Below, one piece after another: positions 1 through 10,199 of a stretch of DNA of 64,000 bases. Under the pieces are notes generated by a model. It ran no database searches. It saw only the letters and a program-made list of their open reading frames with translations, and had not been told where the DNA came from. This DNA is from Heliopora coerulea (taxonomy: Eukaryota; Cnidaria; Anthozoa; Scleralcyonacea; Helioporidae), in the NCBI GenBank assembly GCA_030142905.1, contig JASJOG010000002.1, positions 4,071,501 to 4,135,500 on the forward strand, read 5' to 3'. Within the stretch, counting starts at the first letter, position 1, and each line of letters opens with the position of its first letter. The translations under genes and the position numbers were made by a program.

Positions 1-399
1 TTCAGCTCCCGTGCAACTGGAACAACCATACAATTGTGAAGGGTAGGCCAGTACTTTTACTTATACATTATCTCCTATTCTTTAGCTACAATACTTGTAT
101 ACAAGGATTACATGACTGCACTACTGTATAGCCAAAATTGACTGATTAATAATGCCACTGTGTTAACCTTACCATAGTCTAAATAGTATAGAGGAATGTG
201 TAATTTATTACTTTTTGGATGAATCAAATTAGAAATATTTAATTAAAATCAAAGAACAATTTGTGACCAAATACACCTGGTAGGTCATGCACTGTAACAA
301 GATAATTCTCGAACAGTTGAATTCTTAGCACAAGTTCTGGAGAGGACTTACACAGTGTATAATTTGTGCTGGGCTCCAAATTTCAAAATTATAGTTCAT
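1..399. other. left edge, unassigned
   Basis: AT-rich sequence with no reading frame, repeat or splice pattern I can support. It may be the upstream part of the decayed MULE element that becomes readable from about position 400. Confidence 0.3.
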
Positions 400-940
400 T
401 TTGGCAACCAAAACATTCTTTCTGGGCACTTACAGAACAGATTTAACTTGGAGACTCATGCTGTGCAGGGAGGGAGTGGTATCAGCAGTTTTTAGAGCAC
501 TGAATTTTGTGTTTAGACAGTGGAGTCCTTATGTTGCACTGGATGATTAAGATTTGTAATATTTGTTGTCCTAAAGGTGTGGGAAAGCAACAGGTGCATG
601 CAAAAGGAATTTGACTTGTGATGCACCAAATTTGTTATGCACTCAACTGATGAGATTTGGTATAAATGGTTGAAAGCTTGACAAAAAAAAATGGATTACC
701 CATTGGAGCTCAAATTTCCTCAGTTTTCAACAGGTACTGACCAGCAAACCACAACTGCAAAAATTAAATATCAACTGTGTTCAGTCATTGTCCATCAAGG
801 AGAACACATGACATCTGGGCACTATGTTTCCTTCATAAAGAGAAATGGGAAATAGTTTTATGCAAGTGATGCTAGCATCAAGGAGTCTTCACAAATGGCA
901 GTTACAAACCAGAAAGCCTAGGTACTTGCTTTTCTATGAG
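400..940 (+). pseudogene. USP-family deubiquitinase-like remnant
   Basis: Conceptual translation with several stops gives features of the C-terminal half of a ubiquitin-specific protease. A Cys-rich finger reads CNICCPKGVGK near 558-590, then LTCDAPNLL, then YPLELKFPQF near 694-723. The His box is GHYVSFIKRNGK near 818-853, followed by FYASDASIKE and a late FYEK. In USPs the His of GHYVS is catalytic and the peptidase cleaves ubiquitin from substrates. The Trp normally following NGK is a TAG stop here. The catalytic Cys box is not visible and may lie upstream in unreadable sequence. A fused protein or separate host-derived gene captured by the transposon are both possible. Confidence 0.6.
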
Positions 941-2419
941 AAAAGTATGGATCAAGGATCCTTCAGAGGTAACTTAAAATTGAAAACCTCTGCAACAGCA
1001 ACCCCAAGAGTGACCAATACTCCAAGCTCTTCAGTACATCCAACAACAACAACCCATTGCATCATCAACAATGCCCCAAGCTGCACACCTCCTATATCAG
1101 CAGGCTCTAGATTTGATAGATGCACATCAGGCTCTTCCATTTCACAAATAACAGCCCTTGAAAATGTTAAATTAAATAGAACATCAAATAGGTCAACTCC
1201 TGCAGCAACAACTCCTAGAATAAACAGCACACCAAGCACACCTATCTGTACCTCAACTCCTGCAAGACCAACTCCAGCTAAAGCATGTAGCACATCAACC
1301 TTTTCAGATTCTGAAAGAAAAGGCTCTAGAGTTAATACCTGTCACCTAACAACCTTCTCAAATCCTGAAAGAGAAGGCTTAAGAATTAATACCTGTTACA
1401 CATCAAGCTCTTCAACTCCTGTATCAAAATGTTTGGGAGTTGATATCACACATGGCTCCTCATCTCCTACTAGCCTGAGGTTAACTTCAAGAGTTAACAC
1501 ACAAAGCACCTCAACTTCAACTGGACCAATTCATACCATACCAAAAACTTCAACTCCAGCAGTACCAGTTCCTACATTAAAAAGGACATCATACATTTCA
1601 TCCCAATCTCCTCCAAGAAACCTTAACAAGTCTGCTGGATCCAAGCAACTGCAAAACAACAGCATTTGTATCAAGAAAACCCCACCTCCTGACTATTACA
1701 TTGCATCACCTTACCAAAGTTCATCATCAGGCTTACTCAAGACACAAAGAAATGGGAATGGACCTAAAAATTCTTCATCCACTTACAGTTCACTTACACA
1801 GCAACAGAAACAAGAAGCATATGACACTGGTATAGCTGGTGTTCAGATCAACAGAAATGCCAGAGTTTTGGAATGGGATCCAACTGACATTGTTCATCTA
1901 CTTCCTGCACTACACAAGATGTCTGATTCTTTATTGTCCAATTTTTTAGTTAACAAACTTTTTGTGATGATTGAAGAAGAAGCACAACAAAATGGGATAC
2001 CAGTATGCACATGTAACATGGAAGTTCAACAGCTCATGACTGAACCTTTGGTTGAAACATTTTTAAGATGTAAATATGATCAGCTGTGCCCAGATATTTT
2101 AAGCAGTGAAGTCATACTGTGTCCTATTCTTCATGGAGATCATTCGTGTTTAGTGGCTATTTTTTGAAGGAAAAGAGGATGGTTTGCCTGGACTCTTTAT
2201 TCCATTGTGTTGGAGCTGTAATGGCATTTGAATGTCTTCACAACTTCATTGAATGTGCAGCTAAACTTCAAGGTAAAGAGCATAGCAGAGAGGGATGGGA
2301 ATTTTATGTCATACACTGTACCACCATCTGATATACTACAACAACATAATTCTGTTGATTGTGGTGTGTTTGTTGTCAAATGGGCTCAGCATATTTCTGA
2401 AGGACATATATATAATTGA
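845..2419 (+). pseudogene. Ser/Thr/Pro-rich linker and Ulp1-like (C48) protease
   Basis: An open frame from 845 to 2167 encodes about 440 residues. Roughly residues 40-300 are rich in Thr, Ser and Pro, with two near repeats ending in RVNTC and RINTC about 22 residues apart. From about 1,870 the sequence resembles the Ulp1/SENP fold: ILCPILHGDHSCLVAI carries the catalytic His, VCLDSLF near 2,182 carries the Asp, and HNSVDCGVFVVKWAQ near 2,346-2,390 carries the Cys. These sit in different frames, so at least two shifts break the gene. Ulp1-family enzymes cleave SUMO-like modifiers. The usual Trp after the catalytic His is replaced by Ser. Length and order suit a transposon-borne protease and not a host SENP. 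Confidence 0.65.
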
Positions 2420-2807
2420 TTTTGATCAAAGCAACATAGATGATTTCCATTACTCCCTGATATTGGACATAGCAAATAACAAACTATCATGTTTGGCTTT
2501 ACCACCAACAGAAGTGAGCCACCTTTGTCATGATGTAGGGGCAAAGCACCATGGCAAAATGCATATTATTGAAGACATTTCTACAACAGCACCAGATGAT
2601 ATTTTACATGTAAGACAAAATTAAATGTGACATTTTGGAGATCACATCTATGCCATTCCTGGGCAAACACATGTACCTGAGAAGGCAAAATGGGTGAAAA
2701 ACATACTTCCATCCACATTTACATACAAATATTTAGAATGTGAAGAACGTCCAAATTCAAATAGCAGTGATCCCCCCTCAAACAATTATTGAGTAAAATT
2801 CACCATC

Positions 2808-4557
2808 ATGAATTTGTCAACAAAGGAAGGAGTCAAACAACAGGTTTCTGAATTTGCTGCTTCATCAAATATTAAATGTAATACCCAAGGTGGGTACAAA
2901 AGGAAAGGAACCAAAGTAATATTTGCTCAATGGTACATCTGTCAATGTATACAAAAAAAGCTAAGCAAGCAGCAACAAGTGGAGAAGGATGAAGTCTTGA
3001 AATGCAAGCAAAAATGCCATGGTACCCATGCTTCCAATGCAGAGAATTCTGAGAAAATTCAACTCTTATCCAATCTTTGTGATAAGAAAATTGATTGTCA
3101 AAGTAAAATGACAGTGAAAATTCCAGCAATGCAATCACTGGGTAATTTATGTGAAGTTCAGTTATGGTGGAACCACAACCACAGTGTAGACTCTCACCAT
3201 CTCACCTCCTTTAACCCAATCTTACTTGCAACAAAACATAAATTCTATTCTTACTTTGAACAAGGCATGTCAGCTTCAGAGGCTTTCATTACCATAAGAA
3301 TTTAATCATGAAAGACTCAGTAACCATCTTGCTTTTGGATAACAGAAAGTACTGTCCATCTTTGCATGATGTGAATAATGACCTTTATGAAAAAATGGAG
3401 GGTAACAACAAAAGGACCATCAAATAGAAATGAAATGTTTGATCATCTTCAACAGTTTATAAACAATTACAACAAGACAAATGAACACGTAGGTGGAAAG
3501 TGTTTTCTGCAGTGATTTCATAAGGACAACACTAGAGAGGAACCACTGATTATTTCCATATGTGTACCTATGATAGCACATGTGCATAAATTAAAGCAAG
3601 CTGGAGAAATGGCCTTCATGGATTCATTGCGAAGACTTGATTGTCATAACAATCCAGTTTATTTCATGTGCACCCACCATCCATCAGGTGCTCTGCCATT
3701 AACAGTGTGGGTAACATCCAGTCAGTCTGAATCTGTGTTGAAAAGTTGTTTAAATAAGGCTATTCATGTGCTACCAGAACAAGTATTTAGGGGGAAAGGA
3801 CCAGAGAGAGGTCCTTCAATATTCCTTACAAATGATGATATTGCTCAGAGAAATGCATTGCACACAATTTGACCCACCACTGTCCTTCTCCTCTGTATAT
3901 TTCACTTCCTGCAAGCTACATGGAGATGGCTTTTAAAATGGAGCAATTCAATAAACAAAGATGATTGACAACACTTAATGAACACAGTGCAACAACTGGT
4001 GTTTGCAAATAATGTTGAAGAATTTGATTATAAGGAAAGTCAACTTAAATCTGATGCCACCATCATGAAGTACAAAAAATTCCTGGAATATTTGAATCAT
4101 GCTTTGACAAGAAAAGTAGAATGGGCCCTGTGTTATCAACAAATACTTTTAACAAGAGGAAATAACACAAATAACTTCACAGAGTCAATGATATTAAGTG
4201 TGTCATTTTTAAGCAAGTCAGGGCATATAACCTAGTTGAACACTTAAAATTTAACACAGAGGGTCTTGAAATATACTTTCAAAGAAAATTGTTGTCTCTG
4301 GCATTTGGTAAGCCCCAAAATCTGCATGTTAGTGCTCGATGCTTTGGAAAAAATGCCAGGAAGGTGCCTCTCAACAGAATTATAAGGGACAGAAAAAATC
4401 TTTTTAAATTCAGTGTACCAAGTAGAAATGAAAGCAACATTACATACCAAGTTGATGGCAGTTTAGGCATCTATAGCTGCCCTGAAGGACAGATTGGCAC
4501 TCCATGTGTGCATGAAGCTGCTGTGCTGTTGCTCTTAAGTATGGAGGAAGCAATCTA
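2808..4557 (+). pseudogene. MULE transposase with SWIM zinc finger
   Basis: The first part (2808-3305) has a Cys/His-containing segment ending in VQLWWNHNHSV, typical of the region before MULE cores. The core includes MAFMDSLRRLD (first acidic residue of the DDE triad), GALPLTVWVTSSQSE and IFLTNDDIAQRNAL (second Asp), spanning about 3,610-3,870. A TGG-to-TGA stop follows at 3,871. The likely catalytic Glu lies in VEEF near 4,015. The end carries CPEGQIGTPCVHEAAVLL near 4,477-4,530, a SWIM zinc finger of CxnCxH form. Frames change at about 3,306, 3,570, 3,870, 4,235 and 4,290. MULE transposases cut and paste DNA at long inverted repeats; this copy cannot be functional. Confidence 0.75.
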
Positions 4558-4990
4558 AACTTCATCCCTCAATCTCCAGAAGAACAATATAATCTTGCTG
4601 TTCTGGCAATAGGTGATAATTATCATCTAAATGTACCAAAGTTCACCCATTTGCATGAAAATGAAACTGCAGTATACTGTCTTCAAGAAAGCTATAAACC
4701 TTCAGATGTTGAGGCTGTCAAAATACCAGAAAATGATCATAATGAAGTCAGTAAAAATGACCATTTAGAAGATAACTGTTCAACAGACATGAAGTTGAAT
4801 CCAGCTGAAAACACAGAGGATGTCTCAATCACCGAAATCCTCAAACTACACCATGAGGTTTCAGCAGACATTGTATTAAAACTAAGAAATGAAAACAACA
4901 ATTTCAAAAATTGTTACTACAAATACCTAAGAACCTACAGGGAAATTGTTACATGATGTAGAGGCCAGTCACCAGTGGCATCACTCTCAA
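4558..4990 (+). pseudogene. C-terminal tail of MULE polyprotein, part 1
   Basis: Follows the SWIM finger. An open frame at 4651-4956 encodes an acidic, Asn- and Glu-rich segment with a possible coiled coil (SADIVLKLRNENNNFKNC). The reading continues weakly as SPVASLSSAY up to the TA at 4998-4999 where the Tc1-like element is inserted. No catalytic motif is present. The downstream half of the tail seems to be the sequence just after 6608. Confidence 0.45.
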
Positions 4991-4999
4991 GTGCATACA

Positions 5000-5198
5000 G
5001 TGACACGCAAAAGTATTGGACACAGGATTTTTTAAGAAAATAATAACTTCTCTTGTCGCTACTAACCTAAAATTTGAACTGAATATAGTAGATATTTAGG
5101 ATAGATTATGTATGAGGAGAATTAACGAATTGTTTGCTCACACAAAAATTTATTGACAAATACAACAGAAAGTAACACGCAAAAGTTTTGGACACATA
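5000..5198 (+). repeat. left inverted terminal repeat of Tc1-like element
   Basis: Outer motif at 5002-5026 and inner motif at about 5174-5196. The whole arm is the reverse complement, with modest divergence, of 6403-6606. Two motif copies per end are expected to be transposase binding sites. Confidence 0.88.
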
Positions 5199-5212
5199 TG
5201 AATAAACAGCGT

Positions 5213-6250
5213 TCAATACTTAATGGCGTATCCCTTATTTGAAATTACGGCTGTCAGACGTTTGGAATAATTTGAGATGAGTTTCTTGCAGAAATCAGCA
5301 CTAATGTTATCCCACTCCCGTCGACAAATGTCCTTGAGATCATTCAGGTTTTGTGGATTCCTCTGATGAACTCGAAGTTCAAGCTCCTTCCACAGATTTT
5401 CTATCAGATTTAGATCAGGCGACTGACTAGGCCACTCTAAAACCCTTACTTTCTTTGCCTGAAGCCATTCCTTCGTTTTCACTGCAGTATGCTTGGGGTC
5501 GTTATCTTGCTGAAAAATCTAACCTCTCGGTAGCTTGAGCGATTTTACAGATGAAAGCATGTTTTCCTTTAGTATTTCGCGGTACACAGCATTATCCATT
5601 GTTCCTTCGATGATATGTAGTGCGCCCGTACCACTGGAGGAAAAACAACCACAAGCCATTATACTTCCACCACCATGTTTGATTGTGGGGATGGTATTTT
5701 TTGGGTCATATGAAGTACCCTCCTTTCTCCAGACTGTCTCGAGCTGTTTCCACCGAAAAGCTCGATTTTAGTCTCGTCAAACCATAATATTTTATTCCAG
5801 AACGAAGCAGGCTTCTCGAGATTACGATTGGCAAACTCTAGACGAGCTTTCACGTGCTTGGGCTTCAGCAGAGGGGTCTTTCTAGGAGTCCGAGAATGCA
5901 GCCCTACCCGGTGGAGTGTACGATTAATTGTATCCTTGCTAACCTTTGTGCCAGCTGTCTGCAGTTCCTTCTGAAGTTCTCCTCGTGTTGTGAATGGCTT
6001 GTGCATCACTTTCCGAACAATGGATCTAGCTGCTCGTCCACTTACTTTACGAGGACGCCCTTTTTGAGGCAGATCGGTAGTCGGCCCACGTTCCTTTCAT
6101 TTCCGAATGATGGCCCCAATCGTACTAATGGGGATCTTGAGCACGTCAGAGATCTTTCGATATCCCATTCCACGATCATTATGGTCAATTATAACCATAC
6201 AAAGTTGTTGAGAGAGCTCCTTTGTCTTCGCCATTCTGAAAACCTTCCCA
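5213..6250 (-). pseudogene. Tc1-like DD34E transposase, broken
   Basis: Read from about 6235 down to 5213. The N-terminus starts MAKTKELSQQLCMVIIDHN and is a helix-turn-helix paired-like DNA-binding region, followed by a basic GRPRK-type hook near 6,055. The catalytic core has [14 protein letters not shown] near 5,760-5,800 (first Asp), [12 protein letters not shown] near 5,480-5,515 (second Asp) and [13 protein letters not shown] near 5,370-5,405 (Glu), spaced as DD34E. The reading is broken by frameshifts near 6,010-6,100 and about 5,720-5,730, and by a TAG in place of a codon just before [10 protein letters not shown] at about 5,520. The enzyme would excise and reinsert the element at TA sites; this copy is inactive. 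Confidence 0.88.
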
Positions 6251-6402
6251 TGTGACAGCCAAATCTTCAATGACCATTCAAAGCACACGGAGACGTCATG
6301 GTGCGTGGTGTGCTCTGATTGGTCGGCGGAGATTTGTAAATTAATATGAAATAGACTTCAGTCCAAAACTGCAATTTTTATCCTGCTATATTTATATTTT
6401 TA

Positions 6403-6606
6403 GAATGTGTCCAAAACTTTTGCGTGTTACTTTCTGTTGTATTTGTCAATAAATTTTTTTGTAAGCAAACAATTCTTTATTTCTCCTCATACATAGTCTA
6501 TCCTAAACATCTACTATATTCAGTTCAAGTTTTAGGTTAATAGCAACAAGAAAAGTTATTATTTTCTTAAAAAATCCAATGTGTCCAATACTTTTGCGTG
6601 TCACTG
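6403..6606 (-). repeat. right inverted terminal repeat of Tc1-like element
   Basis: Inner motif at about 6404-6427 and outer motif ending at 6606, inverted relative to the left end. TA follows at 6607-6608. Confidence 0.88.
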
Positions 6607-6608
6607 TA

Positions 6609-7533
6609 TGTATCTTTTGGCAAGCAGAAAAATGGTAACTTCTTGCCAGTTTTACATAATGGCTCAAAGATGCACGTCCAGCCAACATTGATCTCACGAA
6701 GAAAGATAGGCATAAAATCATCTTGTGTATGAAAATCAGGAAAATATATAAGAAAAAATGATGGCATAATCTGGGCATCAACATCAAAAACAACTTGGCA
6801 AATGCTGGGCCAAAACAATAATGTATAATATAGAACAAATGAAACCAAGTCTATTATCTAACTCTTTTCTGTTGTTTTGTGTAATGTCATTAATATTAAT
6901 TTTAATACTAAACTGGAAAGAAAAATACCTACACCATTTACCATTGGTAAGGTTTATGTTTGTCTGGTATCCACAGTAAGTTATGTAAATGGATGAACAC
7001 CTATGTACACATGATATTAAATTTTCAGTTACCAGTTCTGATGTAAATACAGTATGCTGAAAGTCCAACATGTCATGATACTGCACTGTAGATATAGCAT
7101 AGACAAGTGAAAGCAACTTGTTTTATTAAAAAAAAAAAAAAATTGTAATATTAAAAACAAATGTTATTATTGTGTTATCGAAACTTCCATTAATATAGTT
7201 TCAATAGTTGTATAGAATAGTTATACAGTAATGTAAAAGGAGCTTCTAGTTATGTCGCAATTACTCGGTTGGCCAGTCTCCGCCAGCATAATTATAATTA
7301 TTTCGTATTTCAGTTTTCATAATACAAATCTAGTTTACCTCAATCTTCCAGCTTGGTCCTCAGCCGAAAATGACTTCAGCTTGATGACTTTACACCGTCG
7401 TTGTAATACGTAAAATGACAGATTTGGATTAATTACATTGAGAAAACGACAGTGACGGGATCTCGACGGAATCACCCAGAAATTTTATACCTGACATCAT
7501 CCAAAAATGATCCCAGTGAACTCAATTTACATA
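6609..7533. other. MULE tail remnant and unassigned AT-rich DNA
   Basis: 6,609-6,840 reads weakly as the end of the MULE tail (KMHVQPTLISRRK and later basic residues). An A-run lies at about 7,128-7,141. From 6,850 to 7,533 I see no gene or clear repeat. Confidence 0.35.
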
Positions 7534-7620
7534 CAGTAGAACCCGTATATAACGGCCACCCTCGGGACTTCAGAAACTGGCCACTTAATGCAGGTGGCCG
7601 CTTAATACAGGATCACTAAA
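7534..7620. repeat. possible transposon end (pogo/Tigger-like)
   Basis: The sequence TACAGTAGAACCCGTATATA is followed by alternating GGCCAC, GGCCAC and GGCCGC blocks in a 60-bp stretch. Such CAGTAGAAC ends with repeated GGCCNNTTA blocks resemble pogo/Tigger-type termini flanked by TA. I could not find the opposite end, so this is a solitary or truncated end at best. Confidence 0.35.
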
Positions 7621-9098
7621 AATACTCGCTGGGCATGGTCAAATGTCAGTTTCAATCGCGTGCCATACGACACTGCATTCAAGCAAACAATAAGAAAATC
7701 AACGCTCTTTGAGGCGATCATTATTTTCAACAAAGTTGCTAGCTTGTAAATGTAGCGGTGCAATAAACGTAAAGTTATGAAAAGGTACAATCAATTGTCT
7801 TTTGCTCTACTATGCAGTATTTCTGACTTACAGTTCACAACGACATACATCTTATTCCATCATTTCATAGTTCTTACGATCAACGTGATTAGATTTTGGT
7901 TCTTACTGTTGCTAGAAGAGGACAAATTTAACTTTTTCTGATTTTGTATGATAAAGGTTGGCTTTTGTTTCCTTCTTAAGATAACAATAATGGATTTTGC
8001 TGTAGCGCTTTGCTATGCACTTGATAAGGGCAAAAATATGACTTTAATCAACAGGAGAATCTACCATACAGCACACTGAGCTCTGTGAACACTTTAAAGA
8101 AAAAAACCTAACTAATTTTCGTTTGACTTAGACCCAAAAGTTCTCCCTCAACTCCAACTCACAAAGCAGCTTCAAATAACATTTCACATTGATTCGCATG
8201 AATGATTTGATTACTGTACAAGTACAACAATATTGATCAAGCTGTAACTAGAAGTCATATCAAAAACGTGAAAAACATATCAAAAAAACTTCATACTAAA
8301 TCACAACAAACGGCTGTGAACTCAAGTTTACTACATGCACTAGTGCAAACAAAATGCATGTATTGAACCTTTATAAGAGTACAGGACCCATCTTCTCTGA
8401 TCAGCAATATCTAGCAGTAAATTGGGTTTGCATGGTTCATTCAGCAATTGATCCCGGCAAAAGAGTTAGTCAAAGTTTATTTTCGTCAAAAGCTCATCGC
8501 CATTGATAGTGAAGAAATTGTTGAATTTGCTTGACAAATACAGTAATTTAAAACCTCGAATACATACACTTGGTAAACCCGAGATCCGAAAAACAATGAC
8601 AAGACGAATACAGAAACGGTAATATCTCCTCTTTATTGCTAAGTCACTGCCAAACTGCTAAAGTTACACAATGTTATCGACCACTTTTTTCTTACTTTAG
8701 TCACATTTCTTCAAAGAGGTGGCCGGCACTGGTCTTCGCTTGGGTAAAAATCATCGAATTCCTGCTGATTTTCAGTTACTCTGGCCACGTTTAAAGTTCT
8801 CCACCATCGAAAGATACAATTTATTGCTAAAAATGTAATGGTCAACTGGTTTTCGTTGAAATCACAACCATTAAGAGCGAAAATCAATTCAGTAATAGCC
8901 GTATTACTACAAGTGGGTCCTTCCAATATGGCCGCCGTGAGATTTTCAGATTCACTTCCGGCTTCAATTTTCAGTGAGCGAGAGACTGGAGTTGCTCTAT
9001 CCAGCCTTATTTACAGATCAGTGGTTGATGTACAGACGTCATACCGACAAATAACGAAACGTGTCGAAGAGTTCTCGGGCAGTCTTCGTCTTGCGAGC
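7621..9098. other. no gene recognised
   Basis: About 1.5 kb of AT-rich sequence. Two overlapping open frames near 8,711-9,140 on opposite strands show no motif or splice pattern I recognise. A promoter or non-coding exon cannot be excluded. Confidence 0.3.
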
Positions 9099-9337
9099 AA
9101 CATTCCCAGTGTGGATTATAACGATTTTGCTTGGGTCTGACAAATGTCCGGTCAACTAGACAGTTGCTCGGACATTGGCTAAAAATGGTCGGCCGGCCTT
9201 TCCAATAATTTTTTTTTGTCAGTTATGTTATGATAATAAATACAAAATATGAAGTCACACAAGTCATACACCTCAATTTTCATGAAAATGTTCTTTAAAG
9301 TAACTGAGAAAGTTATACTTACAAATGTAAGTAAAAA

Positions 9338-9538
9338 CTAGAATCTTAACTGTTCATAGCTTATAGGAACGTAAACACCTTTCTGTAAAGTATTAAACAT
9401 AAACACAAGATTTTTTCCAATGTTATTGAGGAGAACTATATCAGTAGCAAAGGTTGCTACTGATATAGTTCTCCTGGGTTTCTTAAGCTGGTTGTCTGAA
9501 CCGCTAGCCGAAACGTCGATTGATCGCTTAGAGGCCAT
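9338..9538 (-). pseudogene. short frame in hAT element, possible transposase N-terminus
   Basis: Encodes about 66 residues beginning MASKRSIDVSASGS and continuing KKPRRTISVATF. The pattern of a basic start, KKPR and SVATF resembles the first residues of ZNF862/ZMYM-type hAT proteins, but after SVATF the similarity ends. The frame runs through a 22-bp inverted repeat, which suggests that the rest of the transposase was deleted and replaced. Function is unlikely. Confidence 0.35.
9429..9475. repeat. perfect 22-bp inverted repeat (hairpin)
   Basis: Arms at 9429-9450 and 9454-9475 are exact reverse complements with a 3-nt loop. It lies inside the hAT derivative. Confidence 0.9.
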
Positions 9539-10199
9539 AGCAATGGGAAAACGGAACTATAATATACACGTGTAAAAACGCATTTGAACTTTAAACTTTG
9601 CATGATGTGCACGTGTTTCTTCTACGTGCAATTATACGTGTGAGCAAACGGTGCGGAATCTGAGAGTAGGCTGGGCTCGATAATTAAATATTTCAATTTT
9701 CAAATGGCGATTTCTACAACAAAATAAGTGCAGTCTGTCAAATATGTCTGCTAAAAGAAAAGCTCAAGGTTTTTTTCTGTACACTATTTTCCATCCAAAT
9801 ATTTAACAGTTTGTAGGTTTATGTTTTTTTGAACAGTATTAATCAAAAATACACCTTTAAGTTAGATGAAAACTGTGTATTTTATTTGATCGGTCAAGAT
9901 GTCCGTCCAGAATAAAATTGTTCGGCCATTCGGCATTTTTGTTCGGCAAATAGCCGATTGCCGACCATTATAATCCACACTGAACATTCCCCACGAATCT
10001 TAACAGTTCAAATCCGAATTGTCCCAGCTGACTGAAACTTTATCTAAGAAAATTAATATTTGGTTTTTGAAGTTCATAATTTAAGTCATTGCTTCCGAGT
10101 TTGTAATTTCGATTATTGCTCAGCTCAAACATGCTCGTTCTGCTTTCCGGGTATATATTATTTCATACTTTGTAAATGAATATACTTTTTTGGTATATC

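Larger units (their letters stand above)
5000..6606 (-). mobile_element. Tc1/mariner-type element with IR/DR ends
   Basis: The element begins CAGTGACACGCAAAAG at 5000 and ends with the inverted sequence at 6606, flanked by TA at 4998-4999 and 6607-6608. Each inverted end is about 200 bp and holds an outer and an inner copy of the ACACGCAAAAGT(A/T)TTGGACACA motif. This is the IR/DR arrangement known from Sleeping Beauty-like Tc1 elements. The total length of 1,607 bp is normal for the family. The transposase inside lies on the - strand and is broken. It is inserted within the tail of the MULE relic, so it is the younger of the two. Confidence 0.92.
400..6850 (+). mobile_element. decayed MULE-type DNA transposon
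   Basis: The segment reads in order as a USP-like protease remnant, a Ser/Thr/Pro-rich linker, an Ulp1-like cysteine protease, a Cys/His-containing N-terminal region, a MULE transposase core, a SWIM zinc finger and a charged tail. The tail is interrupted by a Tc1-like element at 5000-6606 and appears to resume after it, with a stretch reading KMHVQPTLISRRK near 6,668-6,706. The order matches Mutator-like transposases; Ulp1-like proteases are known partners in some MULEs. Stops and frameshifts occur throughout, so the copy is dead. Terminal inverted repeats were not found, so both outer limits are estimates. Confidence 0.7.
9107..9982. mobile_element. hAT-type element, internally deleted
   Basis: The left end CAGTGTGGATTATAA at 9107-9121 is exactly inverted at 9968-9982. 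The element is flanked by an exact 8-bp duplication, AACATTCC, at 9099-9106 and 9983-9990. An 8-bp target duplication and CAGTG ends are the signature of hAT transposons. At 876 bp it is too short for a full transposase (about 600 residues), so it is a deletion derivative. One short - strand frame inside may be the transposase N-terminus. Confidence 0.9.

Noticed and set aside
8711..9140. Pair of overlapping opposite-strand frames as genes
   Set aside because: No motif, no splice consensus, and the right end runs into the hAT insertion.
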